Part shown: piece after piece, positions 34,154-43,847 of the stretch
Numbering within the stretch: position 1 is the stretch's first letter
How the letters are laid out: the number at the start of each line of letters is the position of its first letter
NCBI RefSeq assembly: GCF_000758585.1
Contig: NZ_CP009281.1
Span: forward strand, 4,588,001 to 4,652,000
Length of the DNA stretch: 64,000 nt
Direction of reading: 5' to 3'
Origin: Paenibacillus sp. FSL R5-0345
Lineage (GTDB): Bacteria > Bacillota > Bacilli > Paenibacillales > Paenibacillaceae
The notes under the pieces: model-generated
What the model was told of the DNA's origin: nothing
Seen by the model: only the letters and a program-made list of their open reading frames with translations
Databases searched by the model: none
Position numbers and translations under genes: made by a program

Positions 34154-35200
34154 CTAGAATTGAAGAGAATCCAGTTTCTTACCTTCAAAATCAAACAGAG
34201 CTAAATTGGACCATCCATTCTCATGACCGACAGACCATTCCTTTTGCGAAGGGATCCAGGCGGGCTCCCAGTAATAAAAGCCGATGCCTTTTCCGTTAGG
34301 TGTATTCTCAATTACGCTAATGAAATCCTTCATATAGTTAGCTTGACCCTCTACTGTGGCTGGATAAGCTTCATGTAGCTGGGATTCCTCATTAACAATT
34401 ACAGAGAAACCCTCAGGTGCATTCAGCGTCCAAGGATAGGCTGTTTCCACCACAATGATATCCTTGTTATAACGCATCGCTAATTCGTTCAGGTTATGCT
34501 GCAAGTCGTCCAAAGTACCATGCCACCAGGAGTAAAAAGATAATCCGATAACATCAAAATTAACGCCATGCTCCAAGAACCTATCATAAAAGTTACGGCT
34601 AGTCGGATGATCAGCCCCGCGGTCAATGTGGATCATGATGGACAAGTCAGAATCGACGGATTTCGCACCCGCTATACCCGCTTTAACTAGCGTAGTGAAT
34701 TGCTCCCACTGTTCCGGAGTATCACTATCTCCATCTACCTTGCCCTCTCCCCATAACATGCCTGGCGTAATCTCATTCCCAATCTGCACCATATCGGGAA
34801 GGGTACCTTGAGACTGCAACGCCTCAAGAACTTCACGAGTATATTCGTACACAGCAGATGTCAAACCACTAAAATCAAGTAACTCCCAAGCTTTTGGTTT
34901 CCATTGATTAGCGGGGTCGGCCCATTTATCTGAATAATGAAAATCCAGAAGAAAGTTAAGCCCTGCGTCCTTGATTCGCTTAGCCATAACCAGCGTACGT
35001 TCCAAATTGCAAAAGCCCCCAGGAGGGTCATTCCAAATCCGCAGGCGGATGGCATTTACTCCATTGTCCTTAAGGATATGGAGTAAATCCTCGCCCTCCT
35101 CAGCCGTCCGAACAGAGCTACTGTGGAACTTGCCTCCACCCTGCTCTATTTCATCCAGAAACGAGATGTCCATTCCATTGATAAATGTCGTTATCATCAT
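34154..35200 (-). CDS. GH53 arabinogalactan endo-beta-1,4-galactanase, no signal peptide
   Basis: 348 residues covering a complete GH53 barrel: R-L-R-I-W-N-D-P, L-L-D-F-H-Y-S-D-K-W-A-D-P, the acid/base Glu143 in Q-I-G-N-E-I-T-P-G-M-L-W and the nucleophile Glu252 in V-V-E-T-A-Y-P-W. Most family members are exported; this one starts directly with the domain and shows no signal peptide, so it probably cuts imported galacto-oligosaccharides inside the cell. It follows the two sugar permease genes by two bases and shares their transcript. AAAGGAG precedes the ATG; a second ATG one codon later is equally possible. Confidence 0.9.
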   Translation of the reverse strand: MMITTFINGMDISFLDEIEQGGGKFHSSSVRTAEEGEDLLHILKDNGVNAIRLRIWNDPPGGFCNLERTLVMAKRIKDAGLNFLLDFHYSDKWADPANQWKPKAWELLDFSGLTSAVYEYTREVLEALQSQGTLPDMVQIGNEITPGMLWGEGKVDGDSDTPEQWEQFTTLVKAGIAGAKSVDSDLSIMIHIDRGADHPTSRNFYDRFLEHGVNFDVIGLSFYSWWHGTLDDLQHNLNELAMRYNKDIIVVETAYPWTLNAPEGFSVIVNEESQLHEAYPATVEGQANYMKDFISVIENTPNGKGIGFYYWEPAWIPSQKEWSVGHENGWSNLALFDFEGKKLDSLQF

Positions 35201-35202
35201 CC

Positions 35203-36081
35203 CTACTCCTTTACAGAACCAAGTGTCATCCCTTTAACAAAATACTTCTGCAAGAATGGATATACGATTAGAATTGGAGCAGCCCCGATAAAGATTTGCG
35301 CGGCTCTAACCGTTGTCTGCGAGATCAATTCCATTTCCTTCGGATTAATGCTCATGGAGCTCATATCCCGTTGAATGATAACGGTCTGAAGGAAGGTCGC
35401 CAGCGGAAACTGCTTGGAATTATTCAAATACAATAGGCCATCGAACCAGGAGTTCCAATGGAACACCATACTAAACAATGCAATCGTCGCAATCGATGGT
35501 AATGAAATCGGTAAGTATATGCTGAACAAGGTTCGGAAATGTCCTGCTCCGTCTATTAACGAAGCTTCCTCCAGATCTTTAGGAATGCCCCGGAAGAAGT
35601 TCAGCATCAGAATGACCAAGAATGTATTCACCGCACCTGGCAGAACGAGTACCCAGAAGGAATCCATTAAGCCAATCTTTTGGATAACAATATAGAATGG
35701 AATCAGACCACCATTGAACACCATACTGAAAACGAACAACCAGGAATATACATTCCGACCTTTGAAGGCCGAGTTTTCCTTTGATAGGGGATACGCTGCC
35801 AAAAAAGTAATCAGTAGTGTGAGTCCGGTTCCGAGTACAGTTCTTTGCACGGATACCCATATGGAGTGTAGGAATATCGGATTATTCATTGTCTTTTTAT
35901 AAGCTTCCAGAGAGAACTGCTTTGGCCACAGGCCCACCAGGTTGGCGTCAGCCGCAGACTTGGCACTGAAAGATACAGCTAATACGTGAATCAGAGGAAC
36001 AATACACATGAGTGCGAGTAGAATTAGAAAACAAGTATTGAATATGTTGAAAATACGATAACCTCTAGTTTTGTAATACAT
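35203..36081 (-). CDS. Carbohydrate ABC transporter permease (LplC/YtcP type)
   Basis: 292 residues, six membrane helices, with the CUT1-subfamily EAA loop E-E-A-S-L-I-D-G-A-G-H-F-R-T-L-F-S-I-Y-L-P around residue 185-205 and the family ending K-Y-F-V-K-G-M-T-L-G-S-V-K. Second membrane half of the sugar importer, 24 bases downstream of its partner permease. The ATPase is not encoded here and is presumably a shared MsmX-type protein, by analogy with other Bacilli. Confidence 0.92.
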   Translation of the reverse strand: MYYKTRGYRIFNIFNTCFLILLALMCIVPLIHVLAVSFSAKSAADANLVGLWPKQFSLEAYKKTMNNPIFLHSIWVSVQRTVLGTGLTLLITFLAAYPLSKENSAFKGRNVYSWLFVFSMVFNGGLIPFYIVIQKIGLMDSFWVLVLPGAVNTFLVILMLNFFRGIPKDLEEASLIDGAGHFRTLFSIYLPISLPSIATIALFSMVFHWNSWFDGLLYLNNSKQFPLATFLQTVIIQRDMSSMSINPKEMELISQTTVRAAQIFIGAAPILIVYPFLQKYFVKGMTLGSVKE

Positions 36082-36105
36082 AGGTCTCCCTCTTCCTTTG
36101 GTAGT

Positions 36106-36996
36106 TTAGAAAATGCGATATCCTGCCCATTTCTTAGCCAGGCTGTACGAAACAAGGATCAATACCATACTAATGGCTGACTTGAACAGTCCGATTGCTG
36201 TTCCAAAGCCCATCTCACCATTCAGAATCGCTGTACGGTATACGAAGGTGTCGATAATATCGCCTTTCTGATAGACCAGCGGATTGTAGAGGTTAAAGAT
36301 CTGGTCAAACCCTGCATTCAATACATTTCCAAGCGCCAGAGTACCTACAACAACAACCATTGGCAGTAGAGAAGGCATTGTGATAAAACGTGTCTGCTTC
36401 CAGCGGGTTGCACCATCTATTTCAGCAGCTTCATATAATGAAGGATTAATTCCTGCTAGAGCAGCTAGGAAGACGATCGTGTTATAACCAAATTCCTTCC
36501 ATACATCCGTGAGAATGACCGTAAACCTGAACCAGTTATTATCTCCTAAGAAAAAGATAGGCTTAATCCCCATACTGCCGAGGATCTGATTGACGAAACC
36601 ATCTGTAGCAAGCAAATCTAGCAATATCCCGCCAAGGATGACCCAAGACAAGAAGTGAGGTAAATATACCAATGTCTGAATCGTACGTTGGATATAAACC
36701 TTGCGAATCTCATTCAATAGAATGGCGAACACAAACGGCACAGCCAGATTGAAGATCATTTTCAGAACGGCAATAATCAAAGTGTTCCAAATGACCTGCA
36801 TACTGTCATTACGTTCAAATAGATAGCGGAAATTATCTAATCCAACCCACGCTGATCCCGAAATTTTTAGCCATGGCTTATAATCCTGAAATGCCATCAC
36901 AATTCCGCCCATCGGTATAAAGCTGAAGATGATCAGGAAGATCATCGCCGGCAGTAACATTAAGTGAAATGGCCATGTTTTTTTAAGTGTTCTCAT
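36106..36996 (-). CDS. Carbohydrate ABC transporter permease (LplB/YteP type)
   Basis: 296 residues with six helices and the EAA loop Y-E-A-A-E-I-D-G-A-T-R-W-K-Q-T-R-F-I-T-M-P. It forms the transmembrane pore with the LplC-type protein. The ATG at 36996 is preferred because GGGGGA lies just upstream; a TTG eight codons earlier would place that site within the coding region. It is separated from the receptor gene by a terminator that probably lowers permease expression relative to the receptor. Confidence 0.92.
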   Translation of the reverse strand: MRTLKKTWPFHLMLLPAMIFLIIFSFIPMGGIVMAFQDYKPWLKISGSAWVGLDNFRYLFERNDSMQVIWNTLIIAVLKMIFNLAVPFVFAILLNEIRKVYIQRTIQTLVYLPHFLSWVILGGILLDLLATDGFVNQILGSMGIKPIFFLGDNNWFRFTVILTDVWKEFGYNTIVFLAALAGINPSLYEAAEIDGATRWKQTRFITMPSLLPMVVVVGTLALGNVLNAGFDQIFNLYNPLVYQKGDIIDTFVYRTAILNGEMGFGTAIGLFKSAISMVLILVSYSLAKKWAGYRIF

Positions 36997-37163
36997 CCTT
37001 GGTCCCCCATATCGTGTCAAGTTCTTCTGTAACCATACTCAAATTATAGCAACGACAGGATTCGCCAAATAGCGAGCAAAACCAATATATATGGTACAAA
37101 ACCAATCTCTTTACCACTTAGAAATTGATCCTAATATACACCTTTTCAAATAGCCGCTAACGC

Positions 37164-37212
37164 AAAAAGGGACCGTTCCTACAGCTTAATAAAAAGCCGA
37201 GGGAACAGTCCC
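37164..37212 (-). terminator. Intra-operon terminator/attenuator between receptor and permeases
   Basis: Minus-strand hairpin GGGACTGTTCC ... GGAACGGTCCC followed by TTTTTG, 30 bases after the receptor gene stop and about 170 bases before the permease start. Confidence 0.8.
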
Positions 37213-37243
37213 GAATGGTGCTACTTATACCCTTATCAGAGCA

Positions 37244-38947
37244 TTATTTTACGCTGTCATACCAATCATTTACTTCTTTGGTGATTTGGTCTCCACCGCC
37301 TGATTTCCAGGTCGCTACGAAGGTATCGAAAGCTTCTAGTGGTTTATTGCCATAGATGATTTCATTAAACGTTTGGTTCTCGATCTTATTCAGATAATCC
37401 ATCTTCGATTTCATAGTTTCAGTAGTAGGACCTGTGAACATATTCTTGAAGGATTTATCCTCTTGCGCCAACAGAACCTTTGCAGCTGCAGGAGTATCCT
37501 TACCATAGTTTACAGCTACATCCTTCTCCAGACGAGTGGTTGGTTCTCCGCCATCTGCGAGGTTCAGCAGGGCTTTCATTTGGGCATCCGGAATCCGGGC
37601 ACCGTCACGAACCAGCATATAACGAACGCTGTTCACATAACCACCAGCAATTTTTTCATTGTCAATCATCTTACCGTTTGCATCCAGTTCATAGTCATAG
37701 CCTGCGAAGAGACCATTATCCAGCTCGCTACCAGGCTTTGGATCAGCGAAGTTATCGAACAGATAGTTTTGATAGGTAAAGAATGCTTCTGGATTTTTCA
37801 TCTTAGTGCTGATCAGCGTTACACCGTTGGTGAACTGTGTACCGTGACGCATAACTTTACCATCTGGTCCTGCTGGAATTTCAATTGGAGCCCATACAGC
37901 ATCCGGAGCGTTCTTCACAGTATCCTGAAGCGGCCAACCGCTCATCCAGTAAGGTCCTGGGAGAATACCTGCCGTACCCGCCACTGCTGGTTCAGCTGTT
38001 TTGTTCTCATCCCATAGTGCTGCTTCTTGAGGAATGTATCCCTTTGCGAGCCATTCCTTCATTTTTTCCAGCCCTTGCTTCATTCCCGCATTTACAGAGC
38101 CGTATTCCAGTTTACCATCAGCATCAAGATTCCATTGCTGTGGAAGCGTTCCGTAAGCACCGAAGATCCAGGAAGGATCGCCCATCCAAGTGTTCATTGA
38201 TGTCTTAAAGCCGATACTGAGCGGTGTTACCTTATCTGGTGCCAAGCCATCAGGGTTCTGATTCTTGAATGCATCCATAACTTTTTCTAGCTCATCGATC
38301 GTTTTAGGTGCTTGCATATTCAGCTTGTCCAGCCAATCTTGGCGGATCCAAAGAATGTAATCATGGTTGTACGCGTAATCAAGTACAGGTAGACCCATTC
38401 TTTTGCCATCGCGGCTGTATTGGTTCCATACGTTAGGATCCTGTGCCATGGCTTCTTTCCATGTAGCTGAAGCGTATTTATCGAACAACGTTCCCACTTC
38501 AGCATACATACCGGAATCGATCAAATCCTGAGCAATCGTGCTATCACCTGTACCAATGGTTACAACATCAGGCATTTCCTGACCTGATGACATCGACAGG
38601 CGCAGCTTGGTTCCAAATGCACCATTCGTATCAGTGATGGACCAAAGTGATTTAATGTTGATGCCGAACTTTTCTTTTGTCCACTTTGTAGCTACGTTAT
38701 TCTCAATGCTTTCCCCGTTCTTGAATTTAAGCTCAGGGTCAACACCCCATACTGTTGTAATAGTTACCTCAGGATCATATTTATCCTTGTAGGCGTTTTC
38801 AGAATTTGAAGTTGTATTTGTGGTCGTATCACCAGCTGTATTCTTTCCATCAGCAGCATTATTGCTCGAGCAACCTGCAAGGCTACCTACCAAAAGCATA
38901 CTCATACACAGGAGCGGTAGCCATCTCTTTTTCTTCATCGCGCTCAT
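37244..38947 (-). CDS. Extracellular sugar-binding lipoprotein (LplA type)
   Basis: 567 residues, larger than typical sugar receptors but normal for the LplA group. The signal peptide ends in a lipobox L-A-G-C (Cys26), followed by an Asn/Thr linker and a two-lobed binding protein. It captures an oligosaccharide for the two permeases downstream; the GH53 gene suggests galactan fragments. GGGGG six bases before the first ATG. A TATAAT box is 40-45 bases upstream, just after the regulator genes, without a good -35, as expected for a promoter that needs an activator. Confidence 0.9.
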   Translation of the reverse strand: MSAMKKKRWLPLLCMSMLLVGSLAGCSSNNAADGKNTAGDTTTNTTSNSENAYKDKYDPEVTITTVWGVDPELKFKNGESIENNVATKWTKEKFGINIKSLWSITDTNGAFGTKLRLSMSSGQEMPDVVTIGTGDSTIAQDLIDSGMYAEVGTLFDKYASATWKEAMAQDPNVWNQYSRDGKRMGLPVLDYAYNHDYILWIRQDWLDKLNMQAPKTIDELEKVMDAFKNQNPDGLAPDKVTPLSIGFKTSMNTWMGDPSWIFGAYGTLPQQWNLDADGKLEYGSVNAGMKQGLEKMKEWLAKGYIPQEAALWDENKTAEPAVAGTAGILPGPYWMSGWPLQDTVKNAPDAVWAPIEIPAGPDGKVMRHGTQFTNGVTLISTKMKNPEAFFTYQNYLFDNFADPKPGSELDNGLFAGYDYELDANGKMIDNEKIAGGYVNSVRYMLVRDGARIPDAQMKALLNLADGGEPTTRLEKDVAVNYGKDTPAAAKVLLAQEDKSFKNMFTGPTTETMKSKMDYLNKIENQTFNEIIYGNKPLEAFDTFVATWKSGGGDQITKEVNDWYDSVK

Positions 38948-39056
38948 TTTGTTCCCCCTTAGATTCCTTAAGTGTTGGTTATGACTTAATTATAGGGAAC
39001 GGAGATGATGTCGAATACGTCATTTAAACAAGGTTTCTGCACCTTTCTCAACCTCT

Positions 39057-40700
39057 CTATCCGTCACGAAATTCATTTGGTGTCATATTGTAGTGCTTTT
39101 TGAACATTTTGCTGAAATATTGCGGATTCTGATATCCAAGTTCAGTAGTGATTTCATAGATTTTTTTGTTAGTGTTCTTAAGCAGATATAGTGCACGTTC
39201 CATCCGCATGCGGATAATATAGTCTCCGAGTCCTTCTCCTGTCTCTGCTTTATAAATTTTAGATAAGTATACAGGGTGCAGATATACATGATCCGCTATC
39301 GTCTTGACCGACAGATCATGCCCAGAATGGTTTCCCACCAGCTCATGCACCTGCTTAATAATGTAACTTTTCGTATTCTGATCACTTTCTGAGAGTTCCT
39401 TTTGAAGCTTGTTTAACATATCAAACGCCCAGTCCTTCAGCTTGTCAAAAGAAACAATAATGCTCTGTGTCAGCATTGGGTCGAACGCATACTGGTCGAT
39501 TTGCGAGATGAATTGCCCTCCTTTATGAGCAATGTACATGAACGCATTGGTAATGGACAAAAAGACCTCATACAGATGCTCACTTGAAAAGCGTGCATTC
39601 TCCATATCTCGGAACACATCCGCGATCTTCTGCCGGGCTGTATCCCATTGTTTAGATTCCAGCAAATGAATGAGCGTTGGCGGACGATAAAGGCTTTCGA
39701 GCGATTTAATACTCATCATTTCCTGAAGATGACGGTCCTCCAGATAAAGTACCGAGCCTGTTTCATTATGTGTTGTCAAATACATAGAACTTAGGCCACT
39801 TCGATAGGCAGCCGTCATCCCTTCGGGGAAAGCAAACCACTCCGTTACGATAAGTGAAATCTCACCCTTTAGATAATTGCTAACACTAGTTCTGAAATTA
39901 GCTATCGCTGACTTAAGGATTTGTTGTCTCGCTGCATCGTAATTATTCGACTTCTCTAACTCCCGCTGGATAACTGGCTTCAGTTCCACAAGCAAAATCA
40001 AACAATCATGTGGTGCTTTGCAGAACCAGACATGGAACTGCTCCTTGAAGAGCTCCTCGGCAATATTGCCGATGGCATATTCCATTAATGAGACTGAATG
40101 ATGATCCATTGCAGCATAGTGTTTACCCAGCTGAATCAATAACATCGACGCTTCAACATCCGATTCGAATGAGATTTCATATTCTTTAAGCTTTAAGGCA
40201 AGTGTCCGCTCAGACAGCACTCTGCCAAGAAGTAATTCATGCATCAAATTCGCCCGCAAGACACTGTAATCAGCCTTGCGATTATAGAGTAGCAAATGAT
40301 ATTTATCATGTGCCTCCCATTCGTCTTTTAGAGATTCAATCGCTCCGGAGATACTTTTAATAAACTCCTCATCACTGACTGGCTTCAAAATATAATCAAA
40401 GGCCTGCAGCTGAATCGCCTTCTTAGCGTACTGAAAATCAGAATAACCTGTCAGCAGAATCGACCGGATATCTGGCCATCTCTCGCTTACCGTTTCAATT
40501 ATTTGCAAACCGGACATCCCCGGCATAGAAATATCTGTAACCATGATATCTATATCCTGCTGCTCCAAGATGTCCAGTGCCTCAGCACCTGACGCCGCCT
40601 GATGTACCTGCTTTACACCAATCTCGTCCCATGGAATCGTGCGGGCCAGACTTTCCGTTACATAGGGCTCATCATCGACTAACAATATCTCTATCATCAT
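39057..40700 (-). CDS. AraC-type response regulator (YesN-like)
   Basis: 547 residues: receiver domain with L-L-V-D-D-E and phospho-acceptor Asp56 in M-V-T-D-I-S-M-P-G; a middle region of about 300 residues; and a C-terminal AraC DNA-binding domain with two helix-turn-helix motifs ending Q-N-P-Q-Y-F-S-K-M-F-K-K-H-Y-N-M-T-P. Such regulators usually control the neighbouring sugar transporter. The gene lies directly upstream of the receptor gene, is transcribed in the same direction and follows the kinase gene by eight bases. Confidence 0.92.
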   Translation of the reverse strand: MMIEILLVDDEPYVTESLARTIPWDEIGVKQVHQAASGAEALDILEQQDIDIMVTDISMPGMSGLQIIETVSERWPDIRSILLTGYSDFQYAKKAIQLQAFDYILKPVSDEEFIKSISGAIESLKDEWEAHDKYHLLLYNRKADYSVLRANLMHELLLGRVLSERTLALKLKEYEISFESDVEASMLLIQLGKHYAAMDHHSVSLMEYAIGNIAEELFKEQFHVWFCKAPHDCLILLVELKPVIQRELEKSNNYDAARQQILKSAIANFRTSVSNYLKGEISLIVTEWFAFPEGMTAAYRSGLSSMYLTTHNETGSVLYLEDRHLQEMMSIKSLESLYRPPTLIHLLESKQWDTARQKIADVFRDMENARFSSEHLYEVFLSITNAFMYIAHKGGQFISQIDQYAFDPMLTQSIIVSFDKLKDWAFDMLNKLQKELSESDQNTKSYIIKQVHELVGNHSGHDLSVKTIADHVYLHPVYLSKIYKAETGEGLGDYIIRMRMERALYLLKNTNKKIYEITTELGYQNPQYFSKMFKKHYNMTPNEFRDG

Positions 40701-40708
40701 ATTCCCTC

Positions 40709-42460
40709 CTAGATGTCATCCGTATTATTGTCAGTTAGGGGTAATAACCACTGAAGTTTAACCTGTAATCCACCGAGTGGTGATGGTGCAATAGTCAACC
40801 CTGCATCCTCACCAAAACGCAGCCGCATTCTCTGATGCACATTCCAAAGCCCGCAGCCCATTTCTTCATCCATCGCCTTGCCTAGCTTGTTTTCTAATTC
40901 GATAATTTCCTCTGGGGTCATGCCTTTTCCGTCATCATCAACCGTTAGTACCATGACTCTTCCGTTACATGAGCCCGTAATTCGCACTAGCCCCTCTTTA
41001 GAGACAGGCTCTATCCCATGAATCACTGCATTCTCAACCAAAGGTTGAAGCACCAGCGGTGGAAGATCTCTTTTCCGCATTTGCTGCGGGATATGAACTT
41101 CATACTGAAGTCTGCTCATCCTCATTTTTTGGATCTCCAGATAGTGAGTCACAAACTCCGTTTCTTCGGATAAAGCGACTAAATCACGTTCCTGGCGAGT
41201 CGTATATCTGTAATAACGGGATAAATTATGCGACATCCCAACGACAGCACCCATATTATCGAGCTTCGCCATACTTGTAATAAATGAGAAGCAATTATAG
41301 AAGAAATGCGGATTAATCTGAGATTGAAGCTGCTTTAATCTAGCTTCTCGAACATGGATTTTTTCCATTAACACGTTCTCTATCAGCATCTGAATCTGTT
41401 CTACCATACTGTTAAACCGTCCGGATAGGAAGCTGAACTCATTCTTCCCTTTGATTTCCACCCGCGTTGAGTAGTCCCCTTGCTTCAGCCTCTGGAAACC
41501 GCCAACCAACAACCTAACGGGCACTTGCACCTGAACATATAATAGATAGGCTACGAGACAGCTCATTAATAACAATGCACCAATAGCAAAATAGAATAAG
41601 CGGTTGGAGGTCTGAATCGGATGCAGTATTTCTGACAACGGCATATAGTCGATTAAATACCAGCCCATTTTATCCGAATAGACGATGTTCACACTGTAGG
41701 ACTCACCTTTTATGTTCACAGTACGATTCTCGCTCTCCCTCAGCTGCTCTTGTTCCAGCCTTTCTACCAACTCTTCAGCTAGCAGCTTGTCGGCACTGCG
41801 GTTAAAGATAAGTCCAGTACCCTGTTTATAATAAAAGGGATCTCTCCTGCCATCACTTTTGAATTTATCCAGCATATCTTCGATGTTACGGCTATCGAAC
41901 TCCACCTTCATAATCGTATTGACCTTTTCAGGAGAGAACTCTGACATAAAGGGTGTAAAAGAAAACCAAGAGAATACAAAATGGTCGCCATCCTGCTCAG
42001 CGATCTTCTCTACATGCCAGCCTGACTTTACTTCCCGCTTTAGATCCTCATCCGAATACGGTATTGCATCATTCTCTGAAACCATTCGATGGATGGACGG
42101 TGAATATAGATACAATTTACTCTTCCAGTTGGAGGAGCTTTCTTGGATACTGATTTTGGTCTGAATCCGCTTGATCAGGTTTATCGCATCCAGGTTCAAA
42201 TGCGTTCCCTTCAAATAAGTATCCTTTAGACTCAAAATATCAGGATCATGAATTAGCAGGATCGGCCAAGAGGACAATAGTTCCATGTTGCTCTCTACTT
42301 GATTCTGAAAAAAACTCAGCTGATTGCTGTTCGAAGTATTTAACTCCGTACGTAGCACATCCGTGGTCGTCTTATTGGAATAAAAGTAGAGAATCGTAAT
42401 TGGAATTAGCATGATGACCATGATACTCACGATTTTGGTAAATAAATTATATCTATACAC
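40709..42460 (-). CDS. Sensor histidine kinase (YesM-like)
   Basis: 583 residues: membrane helix 7-26, an extracellular Cache-like domain (about 30-285), second helix (about 290-310), HAMP domain, and a His_kinase domain with Q-I-N-P-H-F-F-Y-N-C in place of the usual H-box, followed by an ATPase domain with L-V-E-N-A-V-I-H-G and D-D-G-K-G-M. It probably senses an extracellular sugar. GTG start with GAAGGAAA immediately before it. Confidence 0.92.
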   Translation of the reverse strand: MYRYNLFTKIVSIMVIMLIPITILYFYSNKTTTDVLRTELNTSNSNQLSFFQNQVESNMELLSSWPILLIHDPDILSLKDTYLKGTHLNLDAINLIKRIQTKISIQESSSNWKSKLYLYSPSIHRMVSENDAIPYSDEDLKREVKSGWHVEKIAEQDGDHFVFSWFSFTPFMSEFSPEKVNTIMKVEFDSRNIEDMLDKFKSDGRRDPFYYKQGTGLIFNRSADKLLAEELVERLEQEQLRESENRTVNIKGESYSVNIVYSDKMGWYLIDYMPLSEILHPIQTSNRLFYFAIGALLLMSCLVAYLLYVQVQVPVRLLVGGFQRLKQGDYSTRVEIKGKNEFSFLSGRFNSMVEQIQMLIENVLMEKIHVREARLKQLQSQINPHFFYNCFSFITSMAKLDNMGAVVGMSHNLSRYYRYTTRQERDLVALSEETEFVTHYLEIQKMRMSRLQYEVHIPQQMRKRDLPPLVLQPLVENAVIHGIEPVSKEGLVRITGSCNGRVMVLTVDDDGKGMTPEEIIELENKLGKAMDEEMGCGLWNVHQRMRLRFGEDAGLTIAPSPLGGLQVKLQWLLPLTDNNTDDI

Positions 42461-42679
42461 TTTCCTTCACACTCCGACTCAAATGTCATAGCCTCTATTG
42501 TACAAATAATCTTCCTGAACGCATAGATCAATTTCTCCCTAAAAAATGAGGTAGACAGGCAAGTTCCTGTTTAAGTACTGTTATCGTCCTCTCTATTGTA
42601 AAGGCTTAAATTATTACGCTATATGCTACGTAAGAAACATTTCTGCAGTTTTTGCAGTCGAATGTAAGGTGAAGACATA

Positions 42680-42725
42680 GAAAAAGGGATGATCTGAAAG
42701 CCTCTAGGCATTCCAGTCATCCCTT
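42680..42725 (-). terminator. Terminator after the EamA transporter gene
   Basis: Minus-strand AAAGGGATGA ... TCATCCCTTTTTC with an inner hairpin, about 30 bases after the stop. Confidence 0.75.
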
Positions 42726-42757
42726 TATATAGTACAATCTGTTCATTGAGAGTTTGT

Positions 42758-43717
42758 TCAGAGTGTTTGCGGTTTAGTTTGTTGACTCGATATAAAGAAT
42801 AAAGCGGTCCAGATCAACGCAAATCCGATAATTTGCGGTAGGGTGACGAGCTGCTGGAATACGATCCAGTTAATGATTACTCCCGTCATAGGAAAGCTTA
42901 ATTCAGCCAATGTAGCGAAGGAAGCTTTGGTAGTGCTAAGTCCTTTGTAATACATAAGCATACTGAGTAGTCCTGGCAGCAAGGCCTGTAGCAACAAATT
43001 AATAGCAATAGCAGCAGATGCGCCAAACCCGCCATTAATCTGCCAAGGAGCTCCTTCTAGTGTGGTAATCACGAAGAGCAAAGGCAGCGCCAATATAAAT
43101 CTCAGGGAAGTCACTGTCTCATATTTCATAGACCCAAGCAGGTAACGACCCATTACTGTAGATCCACCCCACAGTGCAGCGGCTCCTAAAGCCATCAAAC
43201 TGCTAACACCGATAAAGTTATTCACATGTCCAAATGGGATACTCCAGCCAAAGGTTAACAGATAGGTTCCTACCAGTGCCACAGTTATGAGGATTCCGAA
43301 ATTTTTAGGCAGACGTTCTTTAAGAATTAAGGCTGCAAGACCGATAGCGAATATCGGCTGAAGCTTTTGCAGCAACAGTACTGCATTCAAGTCCCCACTG
43401 GAAAGAGCCATTGTAAATAGAATGGTTGCCCCGGCAGAACCTCCCCAGGAAACAATTAGCAAAGCTCCAATCTGGCGAAATCCAATGCCTTTTAACTCCG
43501 CCCGGTGACGCCAAAGAACAGGGGAAGCAGCCAAGAAAAGCACCACATGCTCCAAAAGAACAATTTGCGATGAGGTCAAAGATTTTAAGAGGATAATACG
43601 AAAGAGCGGATCAACGCCCCATAGTGCTGCACCGAACACAACGAGCCAAAACCCACTGCGTAATGGCGACGTGCTGCTTACCTTATTAGCTGATGATGAA
43701 GCTGTTACATTACTCAT
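42758..43717 (-). CDS. EamA/DMT-family transporter under FMN riboswitch control, candidate flavin transporter
   Basis: 319 residues with about ten helices in two EamA repeats; N-terminal W-L-V-V-F-G-A-A-L-W-G-V-D-P-L-F-R and second-repeat G-A-A-A-L-W-G-G-S-T-V-M-G-R are the repeat signatures. A complete FMN aptamer and terminator precede it, which strongly links it to flavins. RibN of alphaproteobacteria is a riboflavin importer of this superfamily (established), whereas most Bacilli use RibU. Import fits FMN repression better than export. It is monocistronic, with terminators at both sides. Confidence 0.8.
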   Translation of the reverse strand: MSNVTASSSANKVSSTSPLRSGFWLVVFGAALWGVDPLFRIILLKSLTSSQIVLLEHVVLFLAASPVLWRHRAELKGIGFRQIGALLIVSWGGSAGATILFTMALSSGDLNAVLLLQKLQPIFAIGLAALILKERLPKNFGILITVALVGTYLLTFGWSIPFGHVNNFIGVSSLMALGAAALWGGSTVMGRYLLGSMKYETVTSLRFILALPLLFVITTLEGAPWQINGGFGASAAIAINLLLQALLPGLLSMLMYYKGLSTTKASFATLAELSFPMTGVIINWIVFQQLVTLPQIIGFALIWTALFFISSQQTKPQTL

Positions 43718-43759
43718 AATTCCATTCTCCTTGTCGATACAAACCCTCGATAAGAGACC

Positions 43760-43797
43760 AAAAACCCCCGAATCACCATAAAAGGTCGACTCGGGGG
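43760..43797 (-). terminator. Riboswitch-linked terminator before the EamA gene
   Basis: Minus strand CCCCCGAGTCGACC, loop TTTTAT, GGTGATTCGGGGG, then TTTTTGG; between the FMN aptamer and the gene start. Confidence 0.88.
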
Positions 43798-43847
43798 CAT
43801 TATCAATAAAGACGTACAGGATAGACTCCTAGCGCCTTTATCTTATG

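Noticed and set aside
37373..38017. 214-codon plus-strand frame opposite the sugar receptor gene
   Set aside because: It is antisense to a clear lipoprotein gene, starts without a ribosome-binding site and resembles no protein family.
42758..43717. Generic amino-acid or drug exporter of the EamA family
   Set aside because: The complete FMN riboswitch and terminator directly upstream argue for a flavin-related substrate.
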